This document shows, piece by piece, positions 11,288 through 20,185 of a stretch of 64,000 bases of DNA. The notes beneath the pieces were generated by a model. That model did not search any database. It had not been told where the DNA came from and saw only the letters and a list, made by a program, of their open reading frames with translations. Source of the DNA: Thermohalobaculum sp039822785 (lineage in GTDB: Bacteria; Pseudomonadota; Alphaproteobacteria; Rhodobacterales; Rhodobacteraceae); the NCBI GenBank assembly GCA_039822785.1, contig JBCBMO010000005.1, positions 310,001 through 374,000 on the forward strand, in the 5' to 3' direction. The translations under genes were made by a program, and so were the position numbers. Each line of letters begins with the position of its first letter. Within the stretch, counting starts at the first letter, position 1.

Positions 11288-12078
11288 GGTGCCTCCCCCG
11301 CCGCCGGACGCCAGTCGCCCAGCACGCTCTGCCAGACCGTCAGCGCCGCGACCGCCGCCGTATCGGCACGCAGGATACGCGGGCCGAGCCCGGCCGCCAC
11401 GGTGGTGGGCATCGCGGCCAGACGCGCCGCCTCCGCCGCGTCGAAGCCGCCCTCGGGGCCGCAGAGCACGGCCCAGGGACCCGTCCCAGCGCCCGCGGCG
11501 GCACGCAGGGCCGTCGGCGCATCGGGCACCGGCAGCGGCCCGTCGATCCCGAAGCCCGCGGCCCGCTCGTCGCAGAACATAAGCCGGCGGTCCGGAGGCC
11601 AGGTGTCCAGAACGCGCGACAGCGCCTGCGGCGCCGCGATCTCGGGCACGAAGACCAGGCCGCATTGCTCCGCCGCTTCCACCGCATGGGCCTGGAGGCG
11701 GTCGGTCCGCACCCGTTCGGCATTCGTCCGCTGGGTCAGCACGGGCAGGATGCGCCGACAGCCAAGCTCGACCGCCTTCTCGACGATGAAATCCGTCCGG
11801 GCCTTCTTCACCGGCGCAAACAGCAGCCACAGGTCCGGCGGCAGGGCCGGGGCGCGCAGCCGGTCGACCGGCACCAGCGTGCCGGCGCGCTTGGTGATCG
11901 CCTCCAACCGGCAGCGCCACTCCCCATCCTCGCCGTTGAAGGCAGCGATCTCGGCGCCGGCGCCAAGGCGCATGACGGCGCCGAGATAGTTCGCCTGGTC
12001 GCGGTCCAGCGCCACAGGCGCCGCCGCTGCCAGCCGCGCGGCGATGTGCAGCCTGATTTTCGGTGCGGCCTGTGCCAT
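11284..12078 (-). CDS. rsmE: 16S rRNA (uracil(1498)-N(3))-methyltransferase RsmE
   Basis: The 264-aa product belongs to the SPOUT methyltransferases and methylates U1498 of 16S rRNA. The N-terminal PUA-like domain includes QANYLGAVMRLGAG. The middle has LLFAPVKKARTDFIVEKAVELG and LTQRTNAERV, and the C-terminal knot contains LCGPEGGF and LGPRILRADTAAVAAL, all standard for RsmE. The start is taken as ATG at 12078; a TTG at 12090 is possible. It is divergent from ubiA (53 bp between starts), so both promoters must be compact. Confidence 0.93.
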   Translation of the reverse strand: MAQAAPKIRLHIAARLAAAAPVALDRDQANYLGAVMRLGAGAEIAAFNGEDGEWRCRLEAITKRAGTLVPVDRLRAPALPPDLWLLFAPVKKARTDFIVEKAVELGCRRILPVLTQRTNAERVRTDRLQAHAVEAAEQCGLVFVPEIAAPQALSRVLDTWPPDRRLMFCDERAAGFGIDGPLPVPDAPTALRAAAGAGTGPWAVLCGPEGGFDAAEAARLAAMPTTVAAGLGPRILRADTAAVAALTVWQSVLGDWRPAAGEAP

Positions 12079-12131
12079 ATCGCCCGCCAAGAGACGCCGT
12101 TCGCGAAGCGGTGCATAACAAGACGGATCCC

Positions 12132-13106
12132 ATGCGCCCAGAGAGCCGAGCGACAGCGACGACCGCAGGGGCCGGCGGTGGCCCCATCGCCGATGCGGTC
12201 AGCGGCAATTGGGTCGATACCCGCGCACCCCTGGCCTGGCGGCCCTACCTGCGCCTCAGCCGCGCGGACCGGCCGGCGGGCACCTGGCTGCTGTGGATCC
12301 CCTGCCTCTGGGCCATCGCGCTCGCCGCCGCGGCGGAGGGGCCACGCTGGCTCGATCTCTGGCTCGTGCTGGGCTCGGGCATGGGCGCGCTGCTGATGCG
12401 CGGTGCGGGCTGCACCTGGAACGACCTGCAGGACCGCGACATCGACGCCAAGGTCGCCCGCACCGCCGCACGGCCGCTCGCCAGCGGCGCAGTGAGCCCC
12501 AAGGCGGCGCTTGCCTGGCTGGTGGCCCAGGCGCTGACGGCCTTTCTAATCCTGCTGAGCTTCAATACCACCGCGATTCTCTGGGGCATCGCCGCCTGCC
12601 TGCCTGTCGCGATCTACCCCTTTGCCAAACGCTTCACCTGGTGGCCGCAGCTCTTTCTGGGGGTGGCGATCAACTGGGGCGCGCTCCTGCTCTGGGTCGC
12701 GCATACCGGGTCGATCGGCCTGCCGGCGCTGCTCTTGTACCTCGCGGGCATCGCCTGGACGCTGCACTACGACACGATCTACGCCCATCAGGACCGGGAG
12801 GACGACGCCCTGATCGGCGTGCGCTCCACCGCACGGCTGTTCGGGCAGAACACCGCCACCTGGCTTTGGGGCTTCACCGTCGCGACAACCGTCCTTGCGC
12901 TGGCCGCCGTGCTCATCGCCTTGGGCCAGCAAGGCGCGGGCGCCGTGGCCTGCCTTGGGGCCCTGGCGCTGGGGGGGCACATGGCAAGCCTGACCTGGCG
13001 CCTGGATCTCGACGACACCGACCGCTGCCTGGCGCTGTTCCGCGAGGCCCGGCTGGGAGGCCTCGCCATGGCCGCCGCCTTCGCCCTCGCCGCCACCCTG
13101 GCCTGA
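12132..13106 (+). CDS. ubiA: 4-hydroxybenzoate polyprenyltransferase UbiA
   Basis: The 324-aa membrane protein attaches the polyprenyl tail to 4-hydroxybenzoate in ubiquinone synthesis. It carries both aspartate-rich motifs of the family: NDLQDRDID in the first half and DTIYAHQDREDD in the second, set between about eight or nine hydrophobic helices. DRPAGTWLLWIPCLWAIALA is the usual entry segment. An ATG 69 bases further upstream is in frame, but the extra residues look random, so MRPESR at 12132 is chosen. It has a hydrophilic lead of about 45 residues, longer than many homologues. Confidence 0.93.
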   Translation: MRPESRATATTAGAGGGPIADAVSGNWVDTRAPLAWRPYLRLSRADRPAGTWLLWIPCLWAIALAAAAEGPRWLDLWLVLGSGMGALLMRGAGCTWNDLQDRDIDAKVARTAARPLASGAVSPKAALAWLVAQALTAFLILLSFNTTAILWGIAACLPVAIYPFAKRFTWWPQLFLGVAINWGALLLWVAHTGSIGLPALLLYLAGIAWTLHYDTIYAHQDREDDALIGVRSTARLFGQNTATWLWGFTVATTVLALAAVLIALGQQGAGAVACLGALALGGHMASLTWRLDLDDTDRCLALFREARLGGLAMAAAFALAATLA

Positions 13107-13221
13107 GGTTCGTTCGACACCGCAACGCGCGCGGCAAGGCCTCCTTAACTGAACGCATCCTTAAGATGACGCGCGCTCCGCAGGGCGGGGCGGCGTTGCG
13201 TTGTGTTCTGGAGGAGTGACG

Positions 13222-13752
13222 ATGTCGATGCGTATCCCCCTGGTCGCGGCCGTGCTCGTGCTGTTGCTGGCCCCGACCGCCCTCGCCCTGACCATCCCGC
13301 CGCCGGCCACACCTTCGGCATCGAGCCAAGCGGCCGCGGCCCAGCCGAGCACGCCGCAAGACGTCTCCCCACCCGCCTGGCTGCTGATGCCGACACGGCT
13401 GTGTATCCGGCGCTGCTGGAACCTGATCATGCCGCTGGAGCGACCGCAGACGCTGGCACCCAACCCGGTCACCGCACTCGAGATCGCGCGCCAACGCGGG
13501 GTGGGGATCAGGGTGCGCGCAAGCTACGCCGACCAGACCTGGTCCGAGGTGCCGACGATCTTCTATTCCCTGACGGACGCCTTCGATTACGTGCTCACCG
13601 CCGCCAGGGAGGGGCTGCGGCCCGAGGCCTTCGGGCGGGTGGCCGCCAGCATGCCGCTGCCGGCAAGCGGCTGGATGGTGCTAGGCGGGCTCGGTCTGCT
13701 GGGGATGATCGGTTGGCGCCGTCGCGGCCAGGATAGCGGCCAGGGAACCTGA
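13222..13752 (+). CDS. Exported hypothetical protein with a VPLPA-CTERM-like sorting tail
   Basis: The 176-aa product starts with a signal peptide (MSMRIPLVAAVLVLLLAPTALA). A proline/alanine linker follows, then a core with two nearby cysteines (CIRRC, 61 and 65). The C-terminus reads MPLPASGWMVLGGLG (from 144), then hydrophobic residues and RRR (166-168). That matches the tripartite VPLPA-CTERM pattern (motif, transmembrane helix, basic cluster) processed by exosortases in Rhodobacterales-like bacteria. The core matches nothing I know. GGAGGA ahead of ATG 13222 fixes the start. No exosortase gene is in the window. Confidence 0.75.
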   Translation: MSMRIPLVAAVLVLLLAPTALALTIPPPATPSASSQAAAAQPSTPQDVSPPAWLLMPTRLCIRRCWNLIMPLERPQTLAPNPVTALEIARQRGVGIRVRASYADQTWSEVPTIFYSLTDAFDYVLTAAREGLRPEAFGRVAASMPLPASGWMVLGGLGLLGMIGWRRRGQDSGQGT

Positions 13753-13761
13753 GGGCCCGCC

Positions 13762-15078
13762 TTAGCGCTCCGCCTTCTCCACCCCGCGCCTGATGCGCCG
13801 CACGAAGAGCGCGACCGCCGCGACGATCGGGATGGCGGTCAGCGCCGTCAGCCCCTCCTTCGTGACGCCGAAGACCTGGCCCAGCGGGGCGATGAAATAG
13901 CCCGCCAGGCTGACGGCGTAGTAGCTGATGGCGACCACCGACAGCCCCTCCACCGTCTGCTGCAGACGCAGCTGCAGCGCCGCGCGCTTGTCCATGGAGG
14001 TCAGCAGCTGCTGGTTCTGCGCCTGCAGCGCCACGTCGACCCGCGTGCGCAGCAAGTCGGCGATCCGCCCCGCCCGCGTCGCCAAATCCGTCAGCCGGCC
14101 GGAGGTCGCACGCACGGTCCGCATCGCCGGGTCGAAGCGGCGCAGCATGAACTCCGAGAAGAGCTGACGTCCGATCATCCGCTCCTCCCGCATCATGGCG
14201 ATGCGTTCGTGGACGATGGCCTCATAGGCCCGCGCCGCGCCGAAACGGAACGCGGTCGTCGCCGACATCGCCTCGATCTCCGCCGAGAGGGCGGTCAGCG
14301 CGTCCAGGATCTCCGCCTCCTCGCGCGGATCCTCCCGGTCTGCCACGGTGGCGATCAACCGGCTGAGTTCGCGGTCGATCTCGTTCAGCCGAGCAGCGGC
14401 GTCGCGGGCGATCGGCAGGGCCAGCATGGCCAGCATGCGGTAGTTCTCGATCTCCACCAGCCGCTGCATGGCGCGCCCGATCCGCCGATCGCCGACGGGG
14501 CCATAGACGACGAGCGCGAAGCGGGAAAACCCGCCCTCATGGATCCGGAAATCGCCGATGGCGAGCGCCCCGTCGTCCAGCGTGAGCGCGGCCGCCAGGC
14601 TCTCGGCGCTGAACTCGCGCGACAGTGGGCCGGTCAAGGCCTTCTCCGCCGCGGCCCGGTCGGCGACGCGCAGCACCTCGATCTCGCTGGCGGCCACCAC
14701 CTGGCCCGGGGCTTCGGCCAGCCAGTCGGGCGGCAGATGCTCCGCCAGGGCGCTATCGAAAAGCGCCTCTCCGCCCCCTTCCTCGACCAGGGTGTAGCTG
14801 ACGAACTCGGTGTGGCGCTCCCACTTCATCGTAAAGCGCCCGAAGGTCGCCAGATAGTGGCTCGCCCCCGGCGCCGGATGCTGCCCGCCATGGCGGTCGA
14901 TGAAGGCCAGCAGGTGGCGCCGGTCAAGCGCCGGATCCCGCTCCTGCGCATTGTTCGTCTGTTTGAAGGCCATGACCAGTGCCCGACCCGGCGCAGCGAC
15001 GGGCATGAACGGCCGCGCATGCAGCTCGTTCGTCATCGCAAAGCGCTTGGGATGGTGGTCGAGCGTGCGCTCGCTCAT
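13762..15078 (-). CDS. DUF3422 family membrane protein
   Basis: The 438-aa protein matches the DUF3422 family: it opens with FAMTNELHARPF, has a KWERHTEFVSYT segment, and ends with two transmembrane helices (about residues 375-395 and 405-425) around a short loop. Between these lies a long helical region (about 215-365) rich in E, R and A, likely coiled-coil. The family is uncharacterised and resembles in layout metal-transporter-like or stalk proteins with a C-terminal membrane anchor. It converges with the VPLPA-type gene 10 bp away. Confidence 0.88.
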   Translation of the reverse strand: MSERTLDHHPKRFAMTNELHARPFMPVAAPGRALVMAFKQTNNAQERDPALDRRHLLAFIDRHGGQHPAPGASHYLATFGRFTMKWERHTEFVSYTLVEEGGGEALFDSALAEHLPPDWLAEAPGQVVAASEIEVLRVADRAAAEKALTGPLSREFSAESLAAALTLDDGALAIGDFRIHEGGFSRFALVVYGPVGDRRIGRAMQRLVEIENYRMLAMLALPIARDAAARLNEIDRELSRLIATVADREDPREEAEILDALTALSAEIEAMSATTAFRFGAARAYEAIVHERIAMMREERMIGRQLFSEFMLRRFDPAMRTVRATSGRLTDLATRAGRIADLLRTRVDVALQAQNQQLLTSMDKRAALQLRLQQTVEGLSVVAISYYAVSLAGYFIAPLGQVFGVTKEGLTALTAIPIVAAVALFVRRIRRGVEKAER

Positions 15079-15147
15079 CGAAGTCTCCTGGCAGCCTCAG
15101 CGGCAGGATAGGGCGCGCCGGCCCGCCCGACACCGCGCCGTTGCGCT

Positions 15148-15951
15148 TCAGGACCGCTTCGCACCGATGAGCAGATGGCCCGGGACCGGCACGCCACGCT
15201 CGTCGCGGATGGTCTCCGGCGTAACGGCGCGCATGACAATACCCGACGCCGCGAGCAGGCGCGTGACATAGGCCGGGTCATGCCAGAACCGCTGGTGCGG
15301 CCCAACGCCCCAGTCGCCGCCCGCCGCCCCGGCCTCGGTCGACAGCGCAATGACGCCGCCAGGCGCCAGGGCACGGCCGGCGCTCTCAATCAAGGGCTCG
15401 AGCGCGCCGAGATAGGGCAGGACGTCCGCCGCCACGATCAGGTCGTAGGAAGCCGGCAGATCCTCAGTGACAAAGGCTTCGGCATCGCCGACGTAGAGCC
15501 CCGCGTAGAGCTCCTTCTCCTCGGCGAGCGCCAGCATCTCCTCGGCCAGATCGACGCCGTCCCAGGCGGTGACGCGGCCCTCCATCGCCTCGGCCACCAG
15601 GCCGGTCCCGCAGCCAAGGTCGAGCCCGCGCCGAAAGGGCCCCAGATCGAGATCGACCAGCCGATCGGCGATCACATCGGGGATCGCATAGCCGAGGGCA
15701 TGGACGAGGGTCATCTCAAAGCTGTCGGCATGTTGGTCGAAGAGCGTGGCGACATAGGCCGGCGGCGCGCGCTCCGGCGCAGGCCCCAGGCCTAGGGAGG
15801 CGAGCCTGACGGCCGCGCCACCCCGGTCCTCCGGATCGAGGGCGAGGCAGGCGCGATAGGCCTCGGCCGCCGCCTCGGTCTGCCCGGCCTTCTCCGCCGC
15901 CAAGCCCCGTTCATAGGCCTCGGCGAGCGCATCGAGATCAGGCTCGCTCAT
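15148..15951 (-). CDS. Class I SAM-dependent methyltransferase with an N-terminal TPR-like segment
   Basis: Residues 1-55 are a helical TPR-like unit (YERGLAAEKAGQTEAAAEAY, then LALDPEDRGGAA). The rest is a type-11/12 methyltransferase fold with LDLGCGTGLVAEAM (SAM-binding motif I), VDLAEEMLALAEEK, and DLIVAADVLPYLG (motif II region). The stretch YVATLFDQHADSFE before motif I is found in alphaproteobacterial methyltransferases of this TPR class. The substrate is unknown. It lies 69 bp from DUF3422 in the same direction, possibly co-transcribed. Confidence 0.85.
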   Translation of the reverse strand: MSEPDLDALAEAYERGLAAEKAGQTEAAAEAYRACLALDPEDRGGAAVRLASLGLGPAPERAPPAYVATLFDQHADSFEMTLVHALGYAIPDVIADRLVDLDLGPFRRGLDLGCGTGLVAEAMEGRVTAWDGVDLAEEMLALAEEKELYAGLYVGDAEAFVTEDLPASYDLIVAADVLPYLGALEPLIESAGRALAPGGVIALSTEAGAAGGDWGVGPHQRFWHDPAYVTRLLAASGIVMRAVTPETIRDERGVPVPGHLLIGAKRS

Positions 15952-16071
15952 GGCACGCCCCCTTTACCCTTTCCCGTTCGGACGCGGCGCCCAACGGTGC
16001 ACCGAGCAGAGGGTCTGGCATGCTGCCCACCTCGACGGACGCTAGCGGTGCGGAGCATCGCCTCGCCAGGC

Positions 16072-16653
16072 TCAAAGCTGCGCCACCCGCTCTCCGGCGG
16101 CGGTGGCAGCCGCTGCTTGGCCGATGCGGCGGGCGCGGGTGTCGGCGCGCTTGGCCGCCGCGATCCACCGCAGCACGTTGCGCCGGTAGGAGGGTGCGAG
16201 GTCGTCCCAGACCGCAGCCGCCCGCTGAGACTGCAGTGCCGCCGCCAGATCGGGCGGGACCGTAAGATCGTCGACCGCCTCTCCCTCGGGGGTCTGCCAG
16301 AGGCCCGCAGCCTTTGCCTCGGCGATGGCCTTCGCCCCTGCGGCATGCAGACGACCCGCTGCCGACAGCCGTGCCGCGCGGTCGCGATAGCTGCGGGCCC
16401 AAGGGGTACCGACGCGGCGCGGCGTGATGAGCTGCATCGTGCGGGCGTCATCGAGCGCCATGCGGCGCCCATCGACCCAGCCGTGCGCGACCAGCGCATC
16501 GAGCACCGCCTCACGCCCCACGAAGGGGGCGCCCGGGCGTTTCTTGTAGGTCACCAGCCACACACCGGTCTGGCGCGCATGATGCGCCGCGAGCCACGCC
16601 CAGAGCTGGTCGTCCGAACGGACTTCGACCCGCTCATAACCCTCCGCCGCCAC
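16072..16653 (-). CDS. YdeI/OmpD-associated family protein
   Basis: The 193-aa protein has the layout of the YdeI/OmpD-associated family: a start with LWAWLAAHHARQTGVWLV and KR, AVLDALVAHGWVDGRRMALDD, LITPRRVGTPWARSYRD, and a C-terminal YRRNVLRWIAAAKRADTRARR helix. The family is linked to envelope stress or peptide resistance in some bacteria, but its biochemical role is unclear. The start is a GTG at 16653. It ends about 120 bp before the methyltransferase gene, on the same strand. Confidence 0.82.
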   Translation of the reverse strand: MAAEGYERVEVRSDDQLWAWLAAHHARQTGVWLVTYKKRPGAPFVGREAVLDALVAHGWVDGRRMALDDARTMQLITPRRVGTPWARSYRDRAARLSAAGRLHAAGAKAIAEAKAAGLWQTPEGEAVDDLTVPPDLAAALQSQRAAAVWDDLAPSYRRNVLRWIAAAKRADTRARRIGQAAAATAAGERVAQL

Positions 16654-16669
16654 GCGATCTGCTCAGCGA

Positions 16670-18343
16670 TCACATGTTCGGATAGTTCGGGCCCTCGCCG
16701 CCCTGGGGCACCGTCCAGACGATGTTCTGGGCCGGATCCTTGATGTCGCAGGTCTTGCAGTGCACGCAGTTCTGGAAGTTGATCTGGAAGCGCACGCCTT
16801 CAGCGGCCTCCTTGTCCTCCACGAACTCATAGACCCCCGCCGGGCAGTACCGCTCCGACGGCCCGGCATGGCGCGGCAGGTTATAGGCCACCGGCACCGC
16901 CGCGTCCTTCAGCGTCAGATGCGGCGCCTGGTCGTGGTCGTGGTTGGTGAAGCTGTAGGCGACATTGGTCAGCCGGTCGAAGCTGATGACACCGTCGGGC
17001 TTCGGATAGTCGATCGGCTCGAACTTGTCCGCCCGCCCGGTCGCCGCATAGTCCGCCTTGCCGTGGCCGAGGGTGCCGAAGAGCGTCCTGCCCTCCAACC
17101 CGCACCACTTCAGGAGCGTGGCCGCCCACATGTCCAGCCCGCCGAGGCCGAGCGAGGCAAGCATGCCGTAGCGCGACCACAGCGGCTTGACGTTGCGCAC
17201 GGGTTTGAGGTCGGCGGCGATGGCGCCCTCGCGCACCGCGGTCTCATAGGCCTCCAGCGTGTCCGAGGCACGGCCCGCCGCGATGGCATCCGCCGCCGCA
17301 TCCGCCGCGGCGATCCCCGACAGCATGGCGTTATGGTTGCCCTTGATGCGGGGCACGTTGACCATGCCGGCGGAACAGCCGAGCAGCGCCCCGCCGGGAA
17401 AGGCGAGCTGCGGCATGGACTGCCACCCACCCTCCACGATCGCGCGTGCGCCGTAGGAGACGCGCTTGCCGCCCTCCAGCACCTCCGCCACCAGCGGGTG
17501 ATGCTTGAAGCGCTGGAACTCCATGTAGGGGAACAGATGCGGGTTCTCGTAGTTCAGGTGCACCACGAAGCCCACGTACACCTGATTGTTCTCCAGGTGG
17601 TACATGAAGCTGCCGCCGCCCGCGTTGCCGCCAAGCGGCCAGCCCATGGTGTGGGTGACCTGACCAGGGCGGTGCTTGGCGGGATCGACCTCCCACAGCT
17701 CCTTCATCCCCAGCCCGAACTTCTGCGGCTCCGACCGGGCATCGAGGCCGTAGTGGGCGATGAGCTGCTTGGCGAGCGAGCCGCGCACGCCCTCGGCGAT
17801 CATCACGTATTTGCCGCGCAGCTCCAGCCCCGGCTCGTAGTTCGGCCCGGGCTGGCGGTCCTTGTCGAGGCCGAACTCCCCGGCCACCACGCCCTTGAGG
17901 ATATTGTCCTCGATCACCAGCGCGCTCGCCGCCATGCCGGGGAAGACCTCGACGCCGAGTTCCTCCGCCTTCTCCGCCATCCAGCGGCAGACATTGCCCA
18001 TCGAGACGATGTAGGTGCCGTGGTTCGACATGAGCGGCGGCATGAGCCCCGTGGGGATGCGGATCTGCCCGGCCGCGCCGATCATGTAGAACCGATCCTC
18101 GGTGACGGCCGTGTGGATCGGCGCGCCCTCGGCCTGCCAATTCGGGAACAGCGCATCGAGGCCTGAGGTGTCCAGCACCGCGCCTGAGAGGATATGCGCG
18201 CCCACCTCCGAGCCCTTTTCGATCACCACGATCTCAAGGTCCGGGTTGCGTTGTTTCAGCCGGATCGCCGCCGACAGGCCAGCCGGCCCCGCACCCACGA
18301 TCACGACGTCGTATTCCGCTGCCTCGCGCTCGATCTCGGCCAT
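16670..18343 (-). CDS. Electron transfer flavoprotein-ubiquinone oxidoreductase (ETF-QO)
   Basis: The 557-aa enzyme passes electrons from ETF (fed by acyl-CoA dehydrogenases and dimethylglycine/sarcosine dehydrogenases) to ubiquinone at the membrane. It starts with the FAD-binding VVIVGAGPAGLSAAIRLKQ, has HILSGAVLDTSGLDALFP, and ends with a ferredoxin-like region, CPAGVYEF and CVHCKTCDIKDP, for one 4Fe-4S cluster. Length and motifs are full-size. It fits the glutaryl-CoA dehydrogenase and dimethylglycine dehydrogenase-like genes elsewhere in this window, which would be its upstream donors through ETF. It is divergent from the UDG gene. Confidence 0.95.
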   Translation of the reverse strand: MAEIEREAAEYDVVIVGAGPAGLSAAIRLKQRNPDLEIVVIEKGSEVGAHILSGAVLDTSGLDALFPNWQAEGAPIHTAVTEDRFYMIGAAGQIRIPTGLMPPLMSNHGTYIVSMGNVCRWMAEKAEELGVEVFPGMAASALVIEDNILKGVVAGEFGLDKDRQPGPNYEPGLELRGKYVMIAEGVRGSLAKQLIAHYGLDARSEPQKFGLGMKELWEVDPAKHRPGQVTHTMGWPLGGNAGGGSFMYHLENNQVYVGFVVHLNYENPHLFPYMEFQRFKHHPLVAEVLEGGKRVSYGARAIVEGGWQSMPQLAFPGGALLGCSAGMVNVPRIKGNHNAMLSGIAAADAAADAIAAGRASDTLEAYETAVREGAIAADLKPVRNVKPLWSRYGMLASLGLGGLDMWAATLLKWCGLEGRTLFGTLGHGKADYAATGRADKFEPIDYPKPDGVISFDRLTNVAYSFTNHDHDQAPHLTLKDAAVPVAYNLPRHAGPSERYCPAGVYEFVEDKEAAEGVRFQINFQNCVHCKTCDIKDPAQNIVWTVPQGGEGPNYPNM

Positions 18344-18529
18344 GTCGCCCTCCGCTGCCGCGCCGAAGCCCGCCGGTTACCGGAGGTGGCGCTACGACGC
18401 AACGTGTGACGCTCTGCGCCGCTCGCGAGGGCGCCGAGACACGATGCCGCCATCGCAGGCCGCGCACCAAAGGGTGCATCGCGGGCCGGAGCGCTCGACC
18501 GACCCCGGTCTAGTGCCTACAACCCCTTC

Positions 18530-19426
18530 ATGGCCGATGCCCCTTCACCCCGCGATCTCGCCGCCGCCCTTTCCTGGCAGATCGACCTCGGCGCCGACGA
18601 GGCGCTGGCCGAGACCCCCATCGACCGCTTCGCCGCCCACCAAGCGAGCCGCCCCAGCGCGTCTGCGCCGCAGGGGCGCCCCGCCCAGGCCGCACCGACC
18701 GCTCCGCCGGTCACGGCCGCAAGCACCCCCCGCGCCCCTGGCACTTCCCCCTCCGCCTCGGGAGGGGGGTCTCGGACGCCAGCGCCCGCCCCTGACGGCG
18801 CAGCACAGGATACAGCGGACCATCTCGCCGCCATCGCCGCGGCCCCGGACCTCGCGGCACTCGCCGCGGCAGGCGAGGCTTTGCCAGCCCCCACCCTCAA
18901 ACCCGGCGCCAGGCGCTTCGTCTTTGCCGATGGCCACCCCGGCGCGCGGCTGATGATCGTGGGCGAGGCGCCGGGCGAGGGCGAGGATCGGGAGGGGCGT
19001 CCCTTCGTGGGGCGCGCGGGCCAGCTCCTGGATCGCATGCTCGCCGCCATCGGCCTCGACCGCACGGCCGAGGACCCGGCCCGCGCCGTCTACATCGCCA
19101 ACATCCTGCCCTGGCGCCCGCCGGCCAACCGTGCGCCCAGCGAGGGCGAGATCGCGGCCTTCCTGCCGCTGATCGAACGCCACATCGCGCTGGCGGCGCC
19201 CGAGCGGCTGCTCTTGCTCGGCAATACCCCGCTCAAGGCGCTCACCGGCGGCGCCACCGGCATCACCCGCGCCCGGGGCCGCTGGCAGACGCATGCGGCG
19301 ACCGCCATCCCCCTTCTCCCCAGCTTCCACCCGGCCTATCTGCTGCGCCAACCGGCCCGCAAGCGGGAGGCCTGGGCCGATCTCCTGGACATGGCGCGCG
19401 CCCTCGACCTGGCCCCGGTCCCATGA
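18530..19426 (+). CDS. Uracil-DNA glycosylase family 4-like protein without Fe-S cysteines
   Basis: The 298-aa protein has a long low-complexity A/P/S-rich N-terminus (about 1-100). A family 4-type UDG domain follows: GEAPGEGEDREGRPFVGRAG (145-164) and the catalytic-loop HPAYLL (267-272). Family 4 enzymes hold a 4Fe-4S cluster through four cysteines. This protein contains no cysteine at all: the usual cluster region before the domain reads EALPAPTLKPG and the VVKCRPP-type segment reads ILPWRPP. It is therefore a cluster-less variant, as in some other alphaproteobacteria (from memory). It should remove uracil from DNA, but activity is inferred. Confidence 0.85.
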   Translation: MADAPSPRDLAAALSWQIDLGADEALAETPIDRFAAHQASRPSASAPQGRPAQAAPTAPPVTAASTPRAPGTSPSASGGGSRTPAPAPDGAAQDTADHLAAIAAAPDLAALAAAGEALPAPTLKPGARRFVFADGHPGARLMIVGEAPGEGEDREGRPFVGRAGQLLDRMLAAIGLDRTAEDPARAVYIANILPWRPPANRAPSEGEIAAFLPLIERHIALAAPERLLLLGNTPLKALTGGATGITRARGRWQTHAATAIPLLPSFHPAYLLRQPARKREAWADLLDMARALDLAPVP

Positions 19427-19464
19427 GACCAGCCGGGCGGTATTGAGACCAAAGGACCCTGCCG

Positions 19465-20007
19465 ATGAGCCGCATCGACGAGACCCGCCCCTTCATCCCC
19501 GTCGGCATCGCCGTCCTCACCGTCTCCGACACGCGGGAGGCGGCGGAGGACCGGTCGGGCGACACGCTGGCCGGGCGGATCGAGGCGGCGGGCCACCGAC
19601 TGGCCGGACGCACCATCGTCAAGGACGAGCAACCGCTCATCGCCGCCCAACTGCGCGCCTGGATCGACGACCCGGAGGTCGATGCCGTGATATCCACCGG
19701 GGGCACCGGCCTCACCGGGCGCGACGTGACGGTGGAGGCGCACCGCTCGGTCTACGAAAAGGAGATCGACGCCTTCGGCACGGTCTTCACCCAGGTTTCC
19801 ATGGCCAAGATCGGCACCTCGGCGGTGCAAAGCCGCGCCTGCGCGGGCGTGGCCGGCGGCACCTATCTCTTCGCCCTGCCAGGCTCCCCCTCAGCCTGCC
19901 GCGATGCCTGGGACGAGATCCTGGTCCTGCAGCTCGACTACCGCCACCGGCCCTGCAATTTCGTCGAGATCATGCCGCGGCTGGAGGAGCACCGGCGGCG
20001 CAAGTGA
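19465..20007 (+). CDS. moaB: Molybdenum cofactor biosynthesis protein B (MoaB)
   Basis: The 180-aa product is of the MogA/MoaB family that adenylylates molybdopterin. Motifs are VGIAVLTVSDTR at the start, the substrate loop ISTGGTGLTGRDVTVEA, and FALPGSPSACRDAWDEIL near the end. AAGGA precedes the ATG at 19465. It follows the UDG gene by 38 bp on the same strand. Other molybdopterin genes are not in this window. Confidence 0.92.
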   Translation: MSRIDETRPFIPVGIAVLTVSDTREAAEDRSGDTLAGRIEAAGHRLAGRTIVKDEQPLIAAQLRAWIDDPEVDAVISTGGTGLTGRDVTVEAHRSVYEKEIDAFGTVFTQVSMAKIGTSAVQSRACAGVAGGTYLFALPGSPSACRDAWDEILVLQLDYRHRPCNFVEIMPRLEEHRRRK

Positions 20008-20045
20008 CCCGCTGGCCACAGCCATCCACCGCAGCGCGGCGCTAA

Positions 20046-20091
20046 CCCTTCGGCAACCGTCCTCGGCGACTGTCCCGAGGCGCCGTAAGGG
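20046..20091. terminator. Two-tier stem-loop after moaB
   Basis: CCCTT-CGGC (20046-20054) pairs with GCCG-t-AAGGG (20082-20091) with one bulged T. Inside it CCTCGG (20061-20066) pairs with CCGAGG (20075-20080) over an 8-base loop. It lies 39 bases past the moaB stop. There is no T-run, so termination is uncertain; a 3'-end stabiliser is equally possible. Confidence 0.45.
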
Positions 20092-20185
20092 CGAAGCGGG
20101 AACGGCGATGGCAGCACCATACACAGGATCGGCAAGCAGGGTGCAGGATGGCGACGGGCCCCCCGACGGAGGGCGAGGCAGCGCT

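Noticed and set aside
11288..12208. Upstream extension of the two-helix membrane protein
   Set aside because: The extension is antiparallel-frame shadow of rsmE, whose product is a clear RsmE; the gene start is the ATG at 11287.
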